Shown: piece after piece, positions 19,146-28,280 of the stretch
Layout of the letters: each line of letters opens with the position of its first letter
Numbering within the stretch: the first letter of the stretch is position 1
Assembly (NCBI RefSeq): GCF_012275375.1
Contig: NZ_JAAZQJ010000007.1
Location: 186,001 to 250,000, forward strand
DNA: 64,000 bases
Direction of reading: 5' to 3'
DNA from: Dyella sp. SG609
Lineage (GTDB): Bacteria; Pseudomonadota; Gammaproteobacteria; Xanthomonadales; Rhodanobacteraceae
Program-made: the position numbers and the translations under genes
Notes under the pieces: model-generated
Database searches by the model: none
Seen by the model: only the letters and a program-made list of their open reading frames with translations
Told to the model about the DNA's origin: nothing

Positions 19146-20122
19146 GCGTGGCCTCCGCCGGCCGCCATGTCCAGTGCGTGCTTGAGGATCGGCGCGAGAA
19201 TGTCCATACCTTCGGCCACCGCCTTGGCGCTGCCGGGCAGCGCGATCACCAGGGTGCCGCCTACCAGCACCGCGTCGGCGCGGCTCAGCCAGGCCATCGG
19301 CGTATGGCGGCCGCTCTCGCTGCGGAACAGTTCGCCGATGCCGGCGACGTGGCGGTCGGCCACGCGCGCCAGCGCTTCGGGCGTGCGGTCGCGCGGCGCC
19401 AGGCCGGTGCCGCCGGTGCACAGCACCAGGCGCGTGCCATCGGCGGCGAGTTCGCGCAGGCGCGCGGCCAGGCCTTCTTCCTCGTCGGGACGCAGTTCGG
19501 CGGCGCCGACCTCGGCGCCGAGCGCGCGCAGGCGTTCCACCAGCAAGGGGCCGGAGACGTCTTCGTAATCGCCGCGGCTGGCGCGGTCGCTGAGCGTGAT
19601 CACGGCAGCGGCTACGCCTTCAAGCCCGGCGGATGCGCGCGGACGATAGTGTTCGCGCTCGGCATCGCTCATGCCGTCCGGATGCAGCCACAGGCCTTTC
19701 TTGCCGCCTTCCTTGAACAGCAGGCGCGTGCCGCCCATCGACAAGGCCGGCTGCACCGGCTTGGTCAGGTCGTACAAGGTGAGCAGGGCCGCGCTGACGC
19801 CGGCCAGCGCTTCCATCTCCACGCCGGTGCGGGCGAAGGTGGCCACTTCGCAGTACACGCGGATGGACTGGCGTTCCGGCACGCGCTCGCAGCGCAGGTC
19901 GATGTATTCCAGCGGCAGCGGATGGCATAGCGGCATCAGCTGCGATGCGTTCTTCGCGCCTTGCAGGCCGGCGATCTGGGCCATGGCGATGGCGTCGCCC
20001 TTGGGCAGGCGGCCATGCGCGAGATCTTCATAGGCGCTGCCTGCGTACAACTCTCCGACAGCCACGGCGCGCCGCGCAGTGGCGCGCTTGCGGCGCACGT
20101 CGGCCATATGGAAATTACTCAT
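19142..20122 (-). CDS. moaCB: Bifunctional MoaC-MoaB/MogA fusion (cPMP synthase plus MPT adenylyltransferase)
   Basis: Fusion of about 326 residues. The N-terminal ~155 residues are MoaC (KGDAIAMAQIAGLQGAKNAS, LMPLCHPLPLE, TGVEMEALAGVSAALLTLYD), which with MoaA makes cyclic pyranopterin phosphate. The C-terminal half is a MoaB/MogA domain (ITLSDRASRGDYEDVSGP, CTGGTGLAPRDRTPEA), which adenylates molybdopterin for MoeA. MoaCB fusions are known in other bacteria. No separate moaC or mogA is seen here. The ATG at 20122 lies in a duplicated 15-bp sequence; a GTG at 20134 is also in frame. Confidence 0.92.
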   Translation of the reverse strand: MSNFHMADVRRKRATARRAVAVGELYAGSAYEDLAHGRLPKGDAIAMAQIAGLQGAKNASQLMPLCHPLPLEYIDLRCERVPERQSIRVYCEVATFARTGVEMEALAGVSAALLTLYDLTKPVQPALSMGGTRLLFKEGGKKGLWLHPDGMSDAEREHYRPRASAGLEGVAAAVITLSDRASRGDYEDVSGPLLVERLRALGAEVGAAELRPDEEEGLAARLRELAADGTRLVLCTGGTGLAPRDRTPEALARVADRHVAGIGELFRSESGRHTPMAWLSRADAVLVGGTLVIALPGSAKAVAEGMDILAPILKHALDMAAGGGHA

Positions 20123-20147
20123 AAGAGCGGGCACTCATAAGAGCGGG
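20115..20147 (-). repeat. Tandem duplication over the moaCB start, with a 7-codon overlapping ORF
   Basis: ACTCATAAGAGCGGG occurs at 20117-20131 and 20133-20147 (period 16). Each copy carries one ATG AGT on the minus strand. The upstream copy opens a 7-codon ORF (MSARSYE, 20138-20115), whose stop lies past the moaCB ATG in another frame. Confidence 0.7.
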
Positions 20148-20176
20148 GTGACGCGCGTATCGCGTTCGAGCATGGA

Positions 20177-21160
20177 TCAGCCTCCGGTGGATGCCAGATG
20201 AGGTGTGATGCCGGTGCGGCCTTCGTGCAGGTGGTGCGTCTCTTCCTTGCGCACCAGCTGGCCGCCGATCGCGCGCACCAGCGCTTCGAGCTGGTCGTCC
20301 TGCTGCAGCAGCGGACGCAGCGGAATGCCGAACTCGCCGAACAGGCACAGGCGCAGGTCGCCGGTGGCGGTGACGCGCAGGCGGTTGCAGCCGGCGCAGA
20401 AATCCTTGGAATACGGCGCGATGATGCCGATGCGGCCGGCGTAACCGGTGTGGCGGTATTCGCGCGCGGGGCCAGCATCGGCGGCGCGCGGCAGCAGTTC
20501 CCAGCCGGCGTCCTGCAGTTGCGTTTCCAGCGTTTCGGCGCGCACGTGGCGTTCGCGGAAGAAGGCCAGCGTGTCGCCGGTCTGCATCAATTCGATAAAG
20601 CGCAGGCCCACCGGGCGGTCGCGCAGATAGTCGAGCCACGCGGGCAGCTCATGGTCGTTGACGTCGCGCAGCAGCACGGCGTTGAGCTTCACCGACGGCA
20701 GGCCCGCCGCCACGGCCTGGTCGATGCCGGCGAGGATGTCGTCCAGGCGGTCGTGGCCGGTGATGCGCGCGAAGCTGGCGCGGTCGAGGCTGTCCACGCT
20801 CACGTTGATGGCGTTGAGCCCCGCGTCCATCCATTCGCCCAGCCGGCGCGACAGCAAGGTGCCATTGGTGGTCATCGCCAGCTTGCGCACGCCGGGAATG
20901 GCGGCGGCGGTACGCAGCACCTCGGTCAGGTCGTGCCGCACCGACGGCTCGCCGCCGGTGATGCGCAGCTTGTGCATGCCCACCGCGGCGAAGCCGCGCA
21001 GCAGGCGCGCGATTTCCGCCAAGGTCAGCGGTGCGGTGGCCGCCGGGTCGGCGTGGTAGCCGTTGGGCAGGCAGTAGGTGCAGCGGAAATTGCAGGCGGG
21101 GATGATCGACAGGCGCAGATAAGGGAAGTGGCGGCCATAGCGATCGGACAGCACGTTCAT
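20177..21160 (-). CDS. moaA: GTP 3',8-cyclase MoaA
   Basis: Radical SAM enzyme of 327 residues catalysing the first step of molybdenum cofactor synthesis. The SAM-binding cluster motif is CNFRCTYC (Cys23, Cys27, Cys30). The C-terminal cluster that binds GTP is in FCAGCNRLRVTATGDLRLCLF. It ends in a double glycine, as functional MoaA does. The ATG at 21160 follows GGGAG by 7 bp. It heads the minus-strand cofactor run; I find no recognisable riboswitch in its leader. Confidence 0.95.
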   Translation of the reverse strand: MNVLSDRYGRHFPYLRLSIIPACNFRCTYCLPNGYHADPAATAPLTLAEIARLLRGFAAVGMHKLRITGGEPSVRHDLTEVLRTAAAIPGVRKLAMTTNGTLLSRRLGEWMDAGLNAINVSVDSLDRASFARITGHDRLDDILAGIDQAVAAGLPSVKLNAVLLRDVNDHELPAWLDYLRDRPVGLRFIELMQTGDTLAFFRERHVRAETLETQLQDAGWELLPRAADAGPAREYRHTGYAGRIGIIAPYSKDFCAGCNRLRVTATGDLRLCLFGEFGIPLRPLLQQDDQLEALVRAIGGQLVRKEETHHLHEGRTGITPHLASTGG

Positions 21161-21364
21161 GACGCCGCTCCCGCGCCTCGCAAAAGCGCGCGCGTTTTCC
21201 CTCGCGGATGGCGCATGGAAGGCATCACGTTCAATTAACAATCATCCCGTCTGGACGCACGAGCCGCAGGCTTCGGCGGTGGCTGATGCACAGGTTGAAG
21301 TATGGGCGCTGGGAGGCTGCTACACCAAGCGTTTTATGTCCCGCACCATGCCGGACGCGCCAGC

Positions 21365-21454
21365 GTAGGTTGGGGTGAGCCGAGAGGCGAACCCCAACGC
21401 AGCGCGCATGATCATCGTGGTGTTGGGGTTCGCCCTTGGCTCACCCCAACCTAC
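21365..21454. repeat. GTAGGTTGGGGTG dispersed element, copy 2
   Basis: Same family as 7866-7952: termini GTAGGTTGGGGTGAGCC and GGCTCACCCCAACCTAC, with internal AACCCCAAC and GTTGGGGTT. Its last bases supply the TAG stop (21451-21453) of the cytochrome c gene. The remaining spacer up to moaA holds no gene I can support. Confidence 0.8.
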
Positions 21455-22776
21455 GGCGTGCGGCGCTTTGCCACTTCGTCCGCCGTCAGCGTCGCCGGCT
21501 TGCCGCCGAAGTGCACCAGCACGAAGTTGCCCAGCGCGGCCACCTCCGCGTCGGTATAGGCCTGGCCGAAGGACGGCATCGAGGTCTCCCCATGCATGGT
21601 GCGCAAGGTCGAGCCCTGCAGGATCACCTGGGTGAGGTTGTGCGCTTCCGGATCGTTGGCCGCCTGTGTCCCCAGCAGCGCCGCCGCCTCGACCTGCCGC
21701 CCCTGCCCGTTCCACGCATGGCAAGCGGCGCAGGCGCCCTGGAACAGGTGCTGCCCCAGGCCGCCCTGCGCCAGCTCCTCCGCACCCGGAGCGTTGGCCG
21801 TCGACGCCAAGGCCAGGGCCGGGCGCTCGTTCACCTCCGTGCCCGCACTGCCCTGTTGCGGTTTTGCCTCGCGCAGATAGGTGACCAGCGCGGCGATATC
21901 TTCCTGGCTGAGGTATTGCAGGCTGTTCTGCACCACTTCGCCCATCGGGCCGGAAGCGGTGCCGCGGCCGCCGGCATGGCCCTTGGACAGATAATCGGCC
22001 AGTTGCTGCTCGCTCCAGTTGCCGATGCCATAGGTCTTGTCGGGCGTGATGTTGTAGGCCTTCCAGCCTTGCAGCACTTCGCCGGACAAGGCCTGGCTGC
22101 TCTTCAGCGCGTACATGGCATTGCGCGGCGTATGGCATTCGTCGCAATGCCCCAGCGCCGTGGCCAGGTAGGCGCCGCGGTTCCATGCCTCGGATTTGCC
22201 CTGCACCGGCTGGAAGCGCTCCTTCTTCAGGAACAGCGCGTTCCACACGCTCAAGCCCCAGCGCTGGTTGAATGGGAACGACAGCTCGTTCGGCGTCGCC
22301 GGCGCATGCTTGGGCGGCAGGCTGAACAGATAAGCCTTGATGGCGAGCACGTCATCGCGGCTGAGCGCCGTATACGAGGTGTACGGGAAAGCCGGATACA
22401 GCGGCTGGCCATCCTTGCGCACGCCGGCATGCAGCGCGCGCACGAACTCGTCATCGCTCCAGTCGCCGATGCCGGTTTCCTTGTCGGCGGTGATATTGGT
22501 CGAGTAGATCGTGCCGAACGGCATCTTGAAGGCCAGGCCGCCGGTGAACGGCTGGCCGCCTGGCACGGTGTGGCAGGCCGCGCAATCGGCCGCGCGGGTA
22601 AGGTATTCGCCACGCGCGATCGGGTCGGTGATGCTGGCCGGCGCACCGGCAACCGCCGGTTGCGGTGCGCCGGTTTCCTTGCCGTCGCGCACGATGAACC
22701 AGGCGTAGGCGGTGAAGGCCACCGCGGCAACGATGACGATGGCGACCAGCGCCAATACAGCGCGCACGAGTTTCAT
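21451..22776 (-). CDS. Triheme cytochrome c subunit of a membrane aldehyde dehydrogenase
   Basis: Protein of 441 residues with one N-terminal membrane anchor (residues 4-28) and three CxxCH heme sites: CAACH 65-69, CDECH 211-215, CAACH 349-353. This is the layout of the cytochrome subunit partnered with periplasmic molybdopterin aldehyde dehydrogenases. It would pass electrons to the quinone pool or oxidases. Its ATG overlaps the stop of the catalytic subunit (ATGA). The stop codon lies inside a dispersed repeat, so the last residues may have been changed by the insertion. Confidence 0.9.
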   Translation of the reverse strand: MKLVRAVLALVAIVIVAAVAFTAYAWFIVRDGKETGAPQPAVAGAPASITDPIARGEYLTRAADCAACHTVPGGQPFTGGLAFKMPFGTIYSTNITADKETGIGDWSDDEFVRALHAGVRKDGQPLYPAFPYTSYTALSRDDVLAIKAYLFSLPPKHAPATPNELSFPFNQRWGLSVWNALFLKKERFQPVQGKSEAWNRGAYLATALGHCDECHTPRNAMYALKSSQALSGEVLQGWKAYNITPDKTYGIGNWSEQQLADYLSKGHAGGRGTASGPMGEVVQNSLQYLSQEDIAALVTYLREAKPQQGSAGTEVNERPALALASTANAPGAEELAQGGLGQHLFQGACAACHAWNGQGRQVEAAALLGTQAANDPEAHNLTQVILQGSTLRTMHGETSMPSFGQAYTDAEVAALGNFVLVHFGGKPATLTADEVAKRRTP

Positions 22777-25040
22777 ACCTTGCCCTCCTGCGCCTGGCCA
22801 TGATCGGACGCTTGGGTGACCACCGCCTTGAGCGCCTCGGCGCCCTGCACCAGCGCGGCGCGGTCGATGGGATAGCTGCGCAGCCGCACGCCGGTGGCGG
22901 CGAACACGGCATTGAACAGCGCGGGGAAAGCCATCACGGTGCCGGTCTCGCCGATGCCGCCGGGGGTTTCCTTGCTGTCGACCAGATGCACTTCGAGCGC
23001 GGGCGTCTCGTTGATGCGCATCATGCGGTAGTCGTTGAAATTGTGCTGCTGCACGGTGCCGTTCTTCAGCGTGATGCCGTTGTACAGCGCGGTGGTCCAG
23101 CCGAAGATCAGGCCGCCCTGAATCTGCGCCTCCACCGTATTGGGATTGACCGCGACGCCGCAGTCGACCGCGGCGACCGCGCGGCGCAACTTCACCTCGC
23201 CCTGCGGTGACACCTCCGCCTCGACGATCACGCACAGGTAACTGCCGAACGGCGCCGCCACCGCCACGCCGCGGCCGACGCGCGCCGGCAGGCTGCCCTT
23301 GCCCCAGCCGGCTTTTTCGGCAGCCAGGTTCAGCACCGCCAGGGCGCGCGGGTTCTTCTGCAGCAGGTCGCGGCGATAGGCCAGCGGGTCCTTGTTCGCG
23401 GCATGCGCGAGCTCGTCGATAAAGCTCTCGATCACGAACACGTTGTGCACGGGACCGACGCCGCGCCACCAGCCCAGGTGCAGGCCGTCCGGCGGGTCGT
23501 GCCGCACCCATTCCACTTTGACGTTGGGGAATTCGTACGGCAGGTCGGCGGCGCATTCGATCGCGTCCGAGTCCATGCCGTTCTTGGCCATCGCACCCGG
23601 CGCGAAGGTGGCGAGCACCGAGCCGCTGGTGATGCGGTGCGTCCACGCCAGCGGCTTGCCGTCGTCGCCGAGGGTGGCGGCGATGCGGTCGTAGTAGGCC
23701 GGGCGGAAGCGGTCGTGCGCGATGTCCTCCTCGCGCGTCCACACCACTTTCAGCGGATAGCTCACCTGGCGCGCGAAGGCCACGGCCTGCTCGACCGGAT
23801 CCTCGAACAGGCGCCGCCCGAAGCCGCCGCCCATGTACTGGTTGTGCACCACGATGGTTTCCGGCTTCAGGCCGGTGAGCTTGGCGGCGACATCGACGCA
23901 GCGCGCCGGTACCTGGGTGCCGGTCCAGATATCGCAACCGTCGGGGCGCACGTGCACGATGGCGTTCTGCGGCTCCAGGGTGGCGTGCGCGAGCAAGGGC
24001 AATTGGTAGGTGGCTTCCAGCGCCTTGCCTTTGACGCCGTCGACGTTGCCGACCGCCTTGCCGGGAATCGGCGTACCGTTCTTCGAGGCCTCGGCCAGGT
24101 CCTTGAACAGCTGCTCGGTGGAGTAATGCGCGTTGGGGCCGTGGTCCCAGGTGATATCCAGCGCTTCCATCGCCTGCTTCGCGGCCCAGAAGTGCTCGCC
24201 CACCACGGCCACCGCATCGGCGATCTTCAGCACCGCCACGAAGCCCGGCACCTGGCGCGCGCGGCTGTCGTCCACCGCCACCAGCTTGCCGCCGAAGGTG
24301 GGACAGGCCTTGACCGTGGCGATCTTCATGTCCGGCACGCGCAGGTCGATGCCGAACTGCAGCGAACCGTCGACCTTGCCGGCGGTGTCGACGCGGCGCA
24401 GCGGCTTGCCGATCAGGGCGAAGGCGGAGGGGTCTTTTTCCTGCACCTTTTCCGGCACCGGCAATTGCGCGGCGGCATTGGCCACTTCGCCGTAGCCCAC
24501 GGTGCGCCCGCTCGCCTCGTGCCTGATCACGCCGCGCGCCACCGTGCATTGCGCGGGGTCCACTTTCCATTTGGCCGCGGCGGCGTTGACCAGCAGGGTG
24601 CGCGCGGCAGCGCCGGCCTGGCGCATTGTGGTCCAGCAGTAGCGGATGGTGGTGGAGCCGCCCGTGGCCTGCTCGCCCAGCAGGGGGTTGGCGTAAAGCT
24701 TGCGGTTGGCGGGCGCATGCTCCACCACGATCTGGTCCAGCCCCAGGTCCATCTCTTCGGCCAGCAAGGTGGCCTGGCCGGTGTACGCGCCCTGCCCCAT
24801 TTCGATGCTGGGCATCACCAGATGTACCGAGCCATCCGCGCCGACGCGGATAAAGGCATTCGGCGCGAACGCCGGATCGCCCGCGGCCACCGGCCCCTGC
24901 GCCACCGCGCGGCCCAGCACCTTGGCGCCGCCGCCCAGCCACAGGAAGGCGACCACGAGTCCGCCCAGCTTCAGCGCTTCGCGGCGCGAGGGGTTGTCGG
25001 GCCGGCCTTCGCCCAGGGGGTCGCCGAAGCGCGCGTTCAT
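22773..25040 (-). CDS. Molybdopterin-binding aldehyde/isoquinoline dehydrogenase large subunit (IorB-like)
   Basis: Catalytic subunit of 755 residues of the xanthine oxidase family. A Tat-type signal ([20 protein letters not shown]) starts near residue 18, so the enzyme acts in the periplasm, carrying the 2Fe-2S subunit with it. Cofactor-binding stretches include [34 protein letters not shown] and, at the active site, GGIGETGT with the probable catalytic Glu. Substrate specificity (aldehyde versus N-heterocycle) cannot be read. It overlaps the 2Fe-2S gene and the cytochrome gene by 4 bp each. Confidence 0.92.
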   Translation of the reverse strand: MNARFGDPLGEGRPDNPSRREALKLGGLVVAFLWLGGGAKVLGRAVAQGPVAAGDPAFAPNAFIRVGADGSVHLVMPSIEMGQGAYTGQATLLAEEMDLGLDQIVVEHAPANRKLYANPLLGEQATGGSTTIRYCWTTMRQAGAAARTLLVNAAAAKWKVDPAQCTVARGVIRHEASGRTVGYGEVANAAAQLPVPEKVQEKDPSAFALIGKPLRRVDTAGKVDGSLQFGIDLRVPDMKIATVKACPTFGGKLVAVDDSRARQVPGFVAVLKIADAVAVVGEHFWAAKQAMEALDITWDHGPNAHYSTEQLFKDLAEASKNGTPIPGKAVGNVDGVKGKALEATYQLPLLAHATLEPQNAIVHVRPDGCDIWTGTQVPARCVDVAAKLTGLKPETIVVHNQYMGGGFGRRLFEDPVEQAVAFARQVSYPLKVVWTREEDIAHDRFRPAYYDRIAATLGDDGKPLAWTHRITSGSVLATFAPGAMAKNGMDSDAIECAADLPYEFPNVKVEWVRHDPPDGLHLGWWRGVGPVHNVFVIESFIDELAHAANKDPLAYRRDLLQKNPRALAVLNLAAEKAGWGKGSLPARVGRGVAVAAPFGSYLCVIVEAEVSPQGEVKLRRAVAAVDCGVAVNPNTVEAQIQGGLIFGWTTALYNGITLKNGTVQQHNFNDYRMMRINETPALEVHLVDSKETPGGIGETGTVMAFPALFNAVFAATGVRLRSYPIDRAALVQGAEALKAVVTQASDHGQAQEGKV

Positions 25041-25591
25041 GCCATGTCCTCCACGCGAACGAAGGAAAGCAGCGCGGCGGCCGCGGCAGCCGGGCTGGCT
25101 GTTGGCGCTACGTTGGGAATGGTCTGCGGCGCCACCTTCTGGCCGGTCGCCACCTGCTTGATCGCTTCGCGGATGCGCACATAGGTGCCGCAGCGGCAGA
25201 TATTGCCGGACATGGCCACGTCGATCTCCGCGTCGCTCGGTTCCGGCGTCGCCGCCAGCAGCGCGGTGGCGGACATGATCTGGCCCGACTGGCAGTAGCC
25301 GCATTGCACCACTTCGATATCCAGCCAGGCCTGCTGCACCTTCTTGCCCACCGCGCTGGCGCCGACGCCTTCGATGGTGGTGACGGCCTTGCTGCCCACG
25401 GCGGAAACGGGCAGCACGCAGGAGCGCACGGCCGCGCCATCCAGGTGCACTGTGCAGGCGCCGCACTGGGCGATGCCGCAGCCGAACTTGGTGCCGGTCA
25501 GGCCGATCACGTCGCGCAGCACCCATAGCAGGGGCATGTCGTCCGGGACGTCGACCGAGCGGGATTCACCGTTGATATTCAGGACGATCAT
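25037..25591 (-). CDS. [2Fe-2S] subunit of the molybdopterin dehydrogenase (IorA-like)
   Basis: Iron-sulfur subunit of 184 residues. The plant-ferredoxin-type cluster uses Cys38, 43, 46 and 58 ([15 protein letters not shown]). The second, helical cluster uses Cys97, 100, 132 and 134 ([17 protein letters not shown]). The ATG at 25591 follows GGAGG. The C-terminal Ala-rich tail is slightly longer than usual. It overlaps the large subunit start by 4 bp. Confidence 0.93.
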   Translation of the reverse strand: MIVLNINGESRSVDVPDDMPLLWVLRDVIGLTGTKFGCGIAQCGACTVHLDGAAVRSCVLPVSAVGSKAVTTIEGVGASAVGKKVQQAWLDIEVVQCGYCQSGQIMSATALLAATPEPSDAEIDVAMSGNICRCGTYVRIREAIKQVATGQKVAPQTIPNVAPTASPAAAAAALLSFVRVEDMA

Positions 25592-25643
25592 GTTGCCTCC
25601 GCGTCTGTGCATGGGCGATGTCGGGGATACGGCTTCGATCGGG

Positions 25644-26243
25644 CTATCCGCTGCCCGTGCGCCAACGTTCGTAGTCGTCCGGCGTGTCGATGTCGATACG
25701 GGCCTCGGGCATGGGCAGCGCCTGCACCTGGTCCGCATAAGCCATCAGCAGGCTGCGCGCGCCTTCCGGGCCGTGCAGCAGTTCCAGTTCGTGGAAGAAG
25801 CGCGCGGGGAACAGGCAGGGCACGCCGAGCACACCGTCGCCGTAGTCCGCGGCGACGATAAGGTCAGCGGTGGCTGCGTTCGCCAAGGCTTGAAGCTGCG
25901 TTGCGCCGAGTGCCGGCTGGTCGCATAAGCACACCATCACGGCGGCCAGCTCCGGATGGCGTTCGCGCAGGCGTCCCAGGCCGAAGGCAAGCGAGCCGCC
26001 CATGCCGGAGGGCCAGCCGGCATGGAAGGCCGCATCGAGCGGCAGGCCATCGAGCGCGGCTTCGACGTCGTCTTTATAGGCGCCGACCACCACCGCGACC
26101 CGCGGCGACACCTGCAGCGCCGCGCGCGCCATGCGTCGCACCAGCGGCTCGCCGTCGATCGGCAGCAATTGCTTGGCCGAGCCGTAGCGCACCGCGCCGC
26201 CGGCGGCGAGCAGGACGATGCCGAGGGTGCGCGCGCCGGTCAT
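25644..26243 (-). CDS. MocA-like molybdenum cofactor cytidylyltransferase
   Basis: Nucleotidyltransferase of 199 residues ([30 protein letters not shown]). This family makes the MCD form of the cofactor used by xanthine-oxidase-family enzymes, in contrast to MobA, which makes MGD. It overlaps the upstream xdhC-like gene (ATGA) and ends 52 bp before the 2Fe-2S subunit gene, fitting dedicated cofactor supply. Confidence 0.88.
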   Translation of the reverse strand: MTGARTLGIVLLAAGGAVRYGSAKQLLPIDGEPLVRRMARAALQVSPRVAVVVGAYKDDVEAALDGLPLDAAFHAGWPSGMGGSLAFGLGRLRERHPELAAVMVCLCDQPALGATQLQALANAATADLIVAADYGDGVLGVPCLFPARFFHELELLHGPEGARSLLMAYADQVQALPMPEARIDIDTPDDYERWRTGSG

Positions 26244-27337
26244 GAATGAATCGGCCCGTCGGTGCGGCTGAGCCGCGCGCCGGAACGCGCGCGCATCGCG
26301 GCCATGATTTCGGCGGCGACGGAGAGGGCGATTTCCTGCGCGGTTTCCGAACCGATATCGAGACCCGCGGGAGCGTGGATGGCCGTGGCGGAAGCGGATA
26401 CGGCACGGTGGATGCGGGCAGCGCGCTCGCGCGAGCCGATCACGCCGAGATAGGCCAGCGGTACCTGGGCGAGCGCCTGGACGTAGGCCAGGTCGCGTTC
26501 GTAGTGGTGCGTCATCACCACCACCGCGGTCTGGCGATCGAACGGCAACCGTTCCGGCAAGGCTTCGGGCGCGGCATGGAGCTGCGCACCGACACCTTCC
26601 AGCTGGCCGCGCGCCGCGGCGACATGCTCGACCAGCGTGGTCTGCCAACCGAGGCCATGCGCCAAACGCGACAACGCCAGCGCGCATTCGCTGTAGCCGA
26701 CCACCACCAGCGCGGGCTTGGGCCGCCAGGCTTCCAGCAGCACGTCCATCTGCGCGCCGTCCATTTCGGCGCGTTCGAGCACGGCGCCGCCGTGGGCCGG
26801 CAGGCCGTCGGCCAGCGCATGGATGCGCCGGGCCAGCTGCGGCGCGGGGATATCGGTCCAATGCCCGGCGCCATGGCGGATCAGCCGCCACGGGCGCGGC
26901 GTGTGCACCGCGCCGTCGCGCGAGAACACGGTGGCGACGCTGGCCGGCGCGCGTTCGTCGTGCAGCCGGGCCAGCACGTCGAAGAACTGGAAATCGTCCG
27001 GCTGCACCAGCGGCTCGATCAGCACGTCCAGTTCGCCGCCGCAGCCGACTTCCATCAGCACGTCCAGATTGGATTCGCGGTTGTACGGCACCAGCGCGGG
27101 CGTGCGCTCGGCCATGGCGCGCTGGGCGCGCAGCACGATGTCGCGCTGGGGGCAGCCGCCGGCGAGCGCGCAGGTCACTTCGCCATTGGCATGCACCAGC
27201 ATGCGGGCGCCGGCCCGGCGAAAAGTGGAACCGCTGGTGCGGACAATGGTGGCCAGTGCGGCCGGCTCGGGCGTGCTGCGCGCGCGGAGTTGCTGGACCG
27301 CCGCAAAGAGTTGGGGGAACTCCTGCGAAGCATTCAT
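26240..27337 (-). CDS. XdhC-family molybdenum cofactor insertion chaperone
   Basis: Protein of 365 residues that binds and sulfurates the cofactor before insertion into xanthine-oxidase-type enzymes. It has the XdhC N-terminal domain (ATIVRTSGSTFRRAGARMLV, CALAGGCPQRDIV, EVGCGGELDVLIEP). A C-terminal Rossmann domain follows (LVVVGYSECALALSRLAHGLGW, YLGVIGSRERAARI). It is the first gene of the dehydrogenase operon and is divergent from the siderophore operon. Confidence 0.9.
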   Translation of the reverse strand: MNASQEFPQLFAAVQQLRARSTPEPAALATIVRTSGSTFRRAGARMLVHANGEVTCALAGGCPQRDIVLRAQRAMAERTPALVPYNRESNLDVLMEVGCGGELDVLIEPLVQPDDFQFFDVLARLHDERAPASVATVFSRDGAVHTPRPWRLIRHGAGHWTDIPAPQLARRIHALADGLPAHGGAVLERAEMDGAQMDVLLEAWRPKPALVVVGYSECALALSRLAHGLGWQTTLVEHVAAARGQLEGVGAQLHAAPEALPERLPFDRQTAVVVMTHHYERDLAYVQALAQVPLAYLGVIGSRERAARIHRAVSASATAIHAPAGLDIGSETAQEIALSVAAEIMAAMRARSGARLSRTDGPIHS

Positions 27338-27463
27338 GAGGTGTCGCCTGCCATGTCAGCCCGAGCATGCTAGTCGTCCGGTCTAATACTTGGCAACCCG
27401 AATGCGGCAAGCCTTGGCGGAGCTGGATCCGGACGATCGGCAACGCTTCGTGGACACGTTTTG

Positions 27464-27492
27464 TTGATAATCATTCTCATTAAACCTATGCT
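27464..27492 (+). promoter_or_regulatory. Fur-controlled promoter of the siderophore operon
   Basis: A Fur box GATAATCATTCTCATTA (27466-27482) overlaps a sigma-70-like promoter: -35 TTGATA (27464-27469), 17-bp spacer, -10 TATGCT (27487-27492). It lies about 30 bp before the first siderophore gene, so iron-loaded Fur should block it directly. Confidence 0.82.
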
Positions 27493-27522
27493 TGCGCACC
27501 TTCCCACCGGACCTGGGTTCGC

Positions 27523-28251
27523 ATGCCGCGCTCGATTGGACTTCTGCAATCCGTACCCAGCCCCTTGCTGTGCGAAATGCTGGGCCATGCCGGCTACGAC
27601 TTCGTCCTGCTCGACCTGGAGCACCTGCTGGTCTCTCCCGACCAGCTGCAGCACGCCATCCGCGCCTGCGAGCTGGGCGGTTGCGGACCGTGGGTGCGCG
27701 TGCCGGAGGTGGACGAGAAGCTGATCGGCCGCGTGCTCGATGCCGGCGCCAGGGGCGTGGTGATCCCGTGCCTGGAAACGGTCGAGCAGGCCGAACACGC
27801 CGTCGCCGCCGCGCGCTTCCCGCCGCTGGGCCGGCGCGGCATCACCGGCGGCCGCGTCACCGGCTTCGGCAAGACGCCGCTGCCCGATTACATCGAACAG
27901 GCCAACCGCGACATCCTGGTGGTGCCGATGATCGAGACCGACGCCGGCGTGCGCGCGTTGCCGCGGATCCTCGCCGTCCCTGGCATCTCGCTGGTGATGG
28001 AAGGCGCGCTGGATCTCGCGCTCGACCTCGGCCTTGGACCGCAGCCGCTGCACGCCGAAGTGTGGCAACGCCTGCTGCGCATCGCCGAGTGCTGCGACGA
28101 AGCCGGCATTCCGTTCTGCCCCAACCCGCGCAACGACGAACAGCTGCGCCATTGGGCCCGCCGCGAAGTGCGCTGGATGCTCGCCGGCGAAGACCGCGGC
28201 CTGCTGCTCGCCGCCCTGCGCGAGCGCGCCAGCGCCCTGCGCGAACCCTGA
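27523..28251 (+). CDS. HpcH/HpaI-aldolase-family protein, probable SbnG-like citrate synthase
   Basis: TIM-barrel protein of 242 residues of the HpcH/HpaI aldolase family. Likely catalytic and metal residues are His34 (LLDLEH), Glu138 (VPMIETD) and Asp164 (GALDLALDLG). In the staphyloferrin B cluster the homologous SbnG makes citrate from oxaloacetate and acetyl-CoA. As first gene of a citrate-based siderophore operon directly behind a Fur promoter, the same role is the best guess here, making citrate supply independent of the TCA cycle under iron starvation. An ordinary aldolase activity remains possible. Confidence 0.78.
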   Translation: MPRSIGLLQSVPSPLLCEMLGHAGYDFVLLDLEHLLVSPDQLQHAIRACELGGCGPWVRVPEVDEKLIGRVLDAGARGVVIPCLETVEQAEHAVAAARFPPLGRRGITGGRVTGFGKTPLPDYIEQANRDILVVPMIETDAGVRALPRILAVPGISLVMEGALDLALDLGLGPQPLHAEVWQRLLRIAECCDEAGIPFCPNPRNDEQLRHWARREVRWMLAGEDRGLLLAALRERASALREP

Positions 28252-28280
28252 TCCCTCACTCCCCGCATTGGAATCGCTAC

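Noticed and set aside
21161-21360. Possible molybdenum cofactor riboswitch upstream of moaA
   Set aside because: I looked for the conserved paired elements in the leader and could not recognise them. A covariance-model search would settle it; no hit would confirm the rejection.
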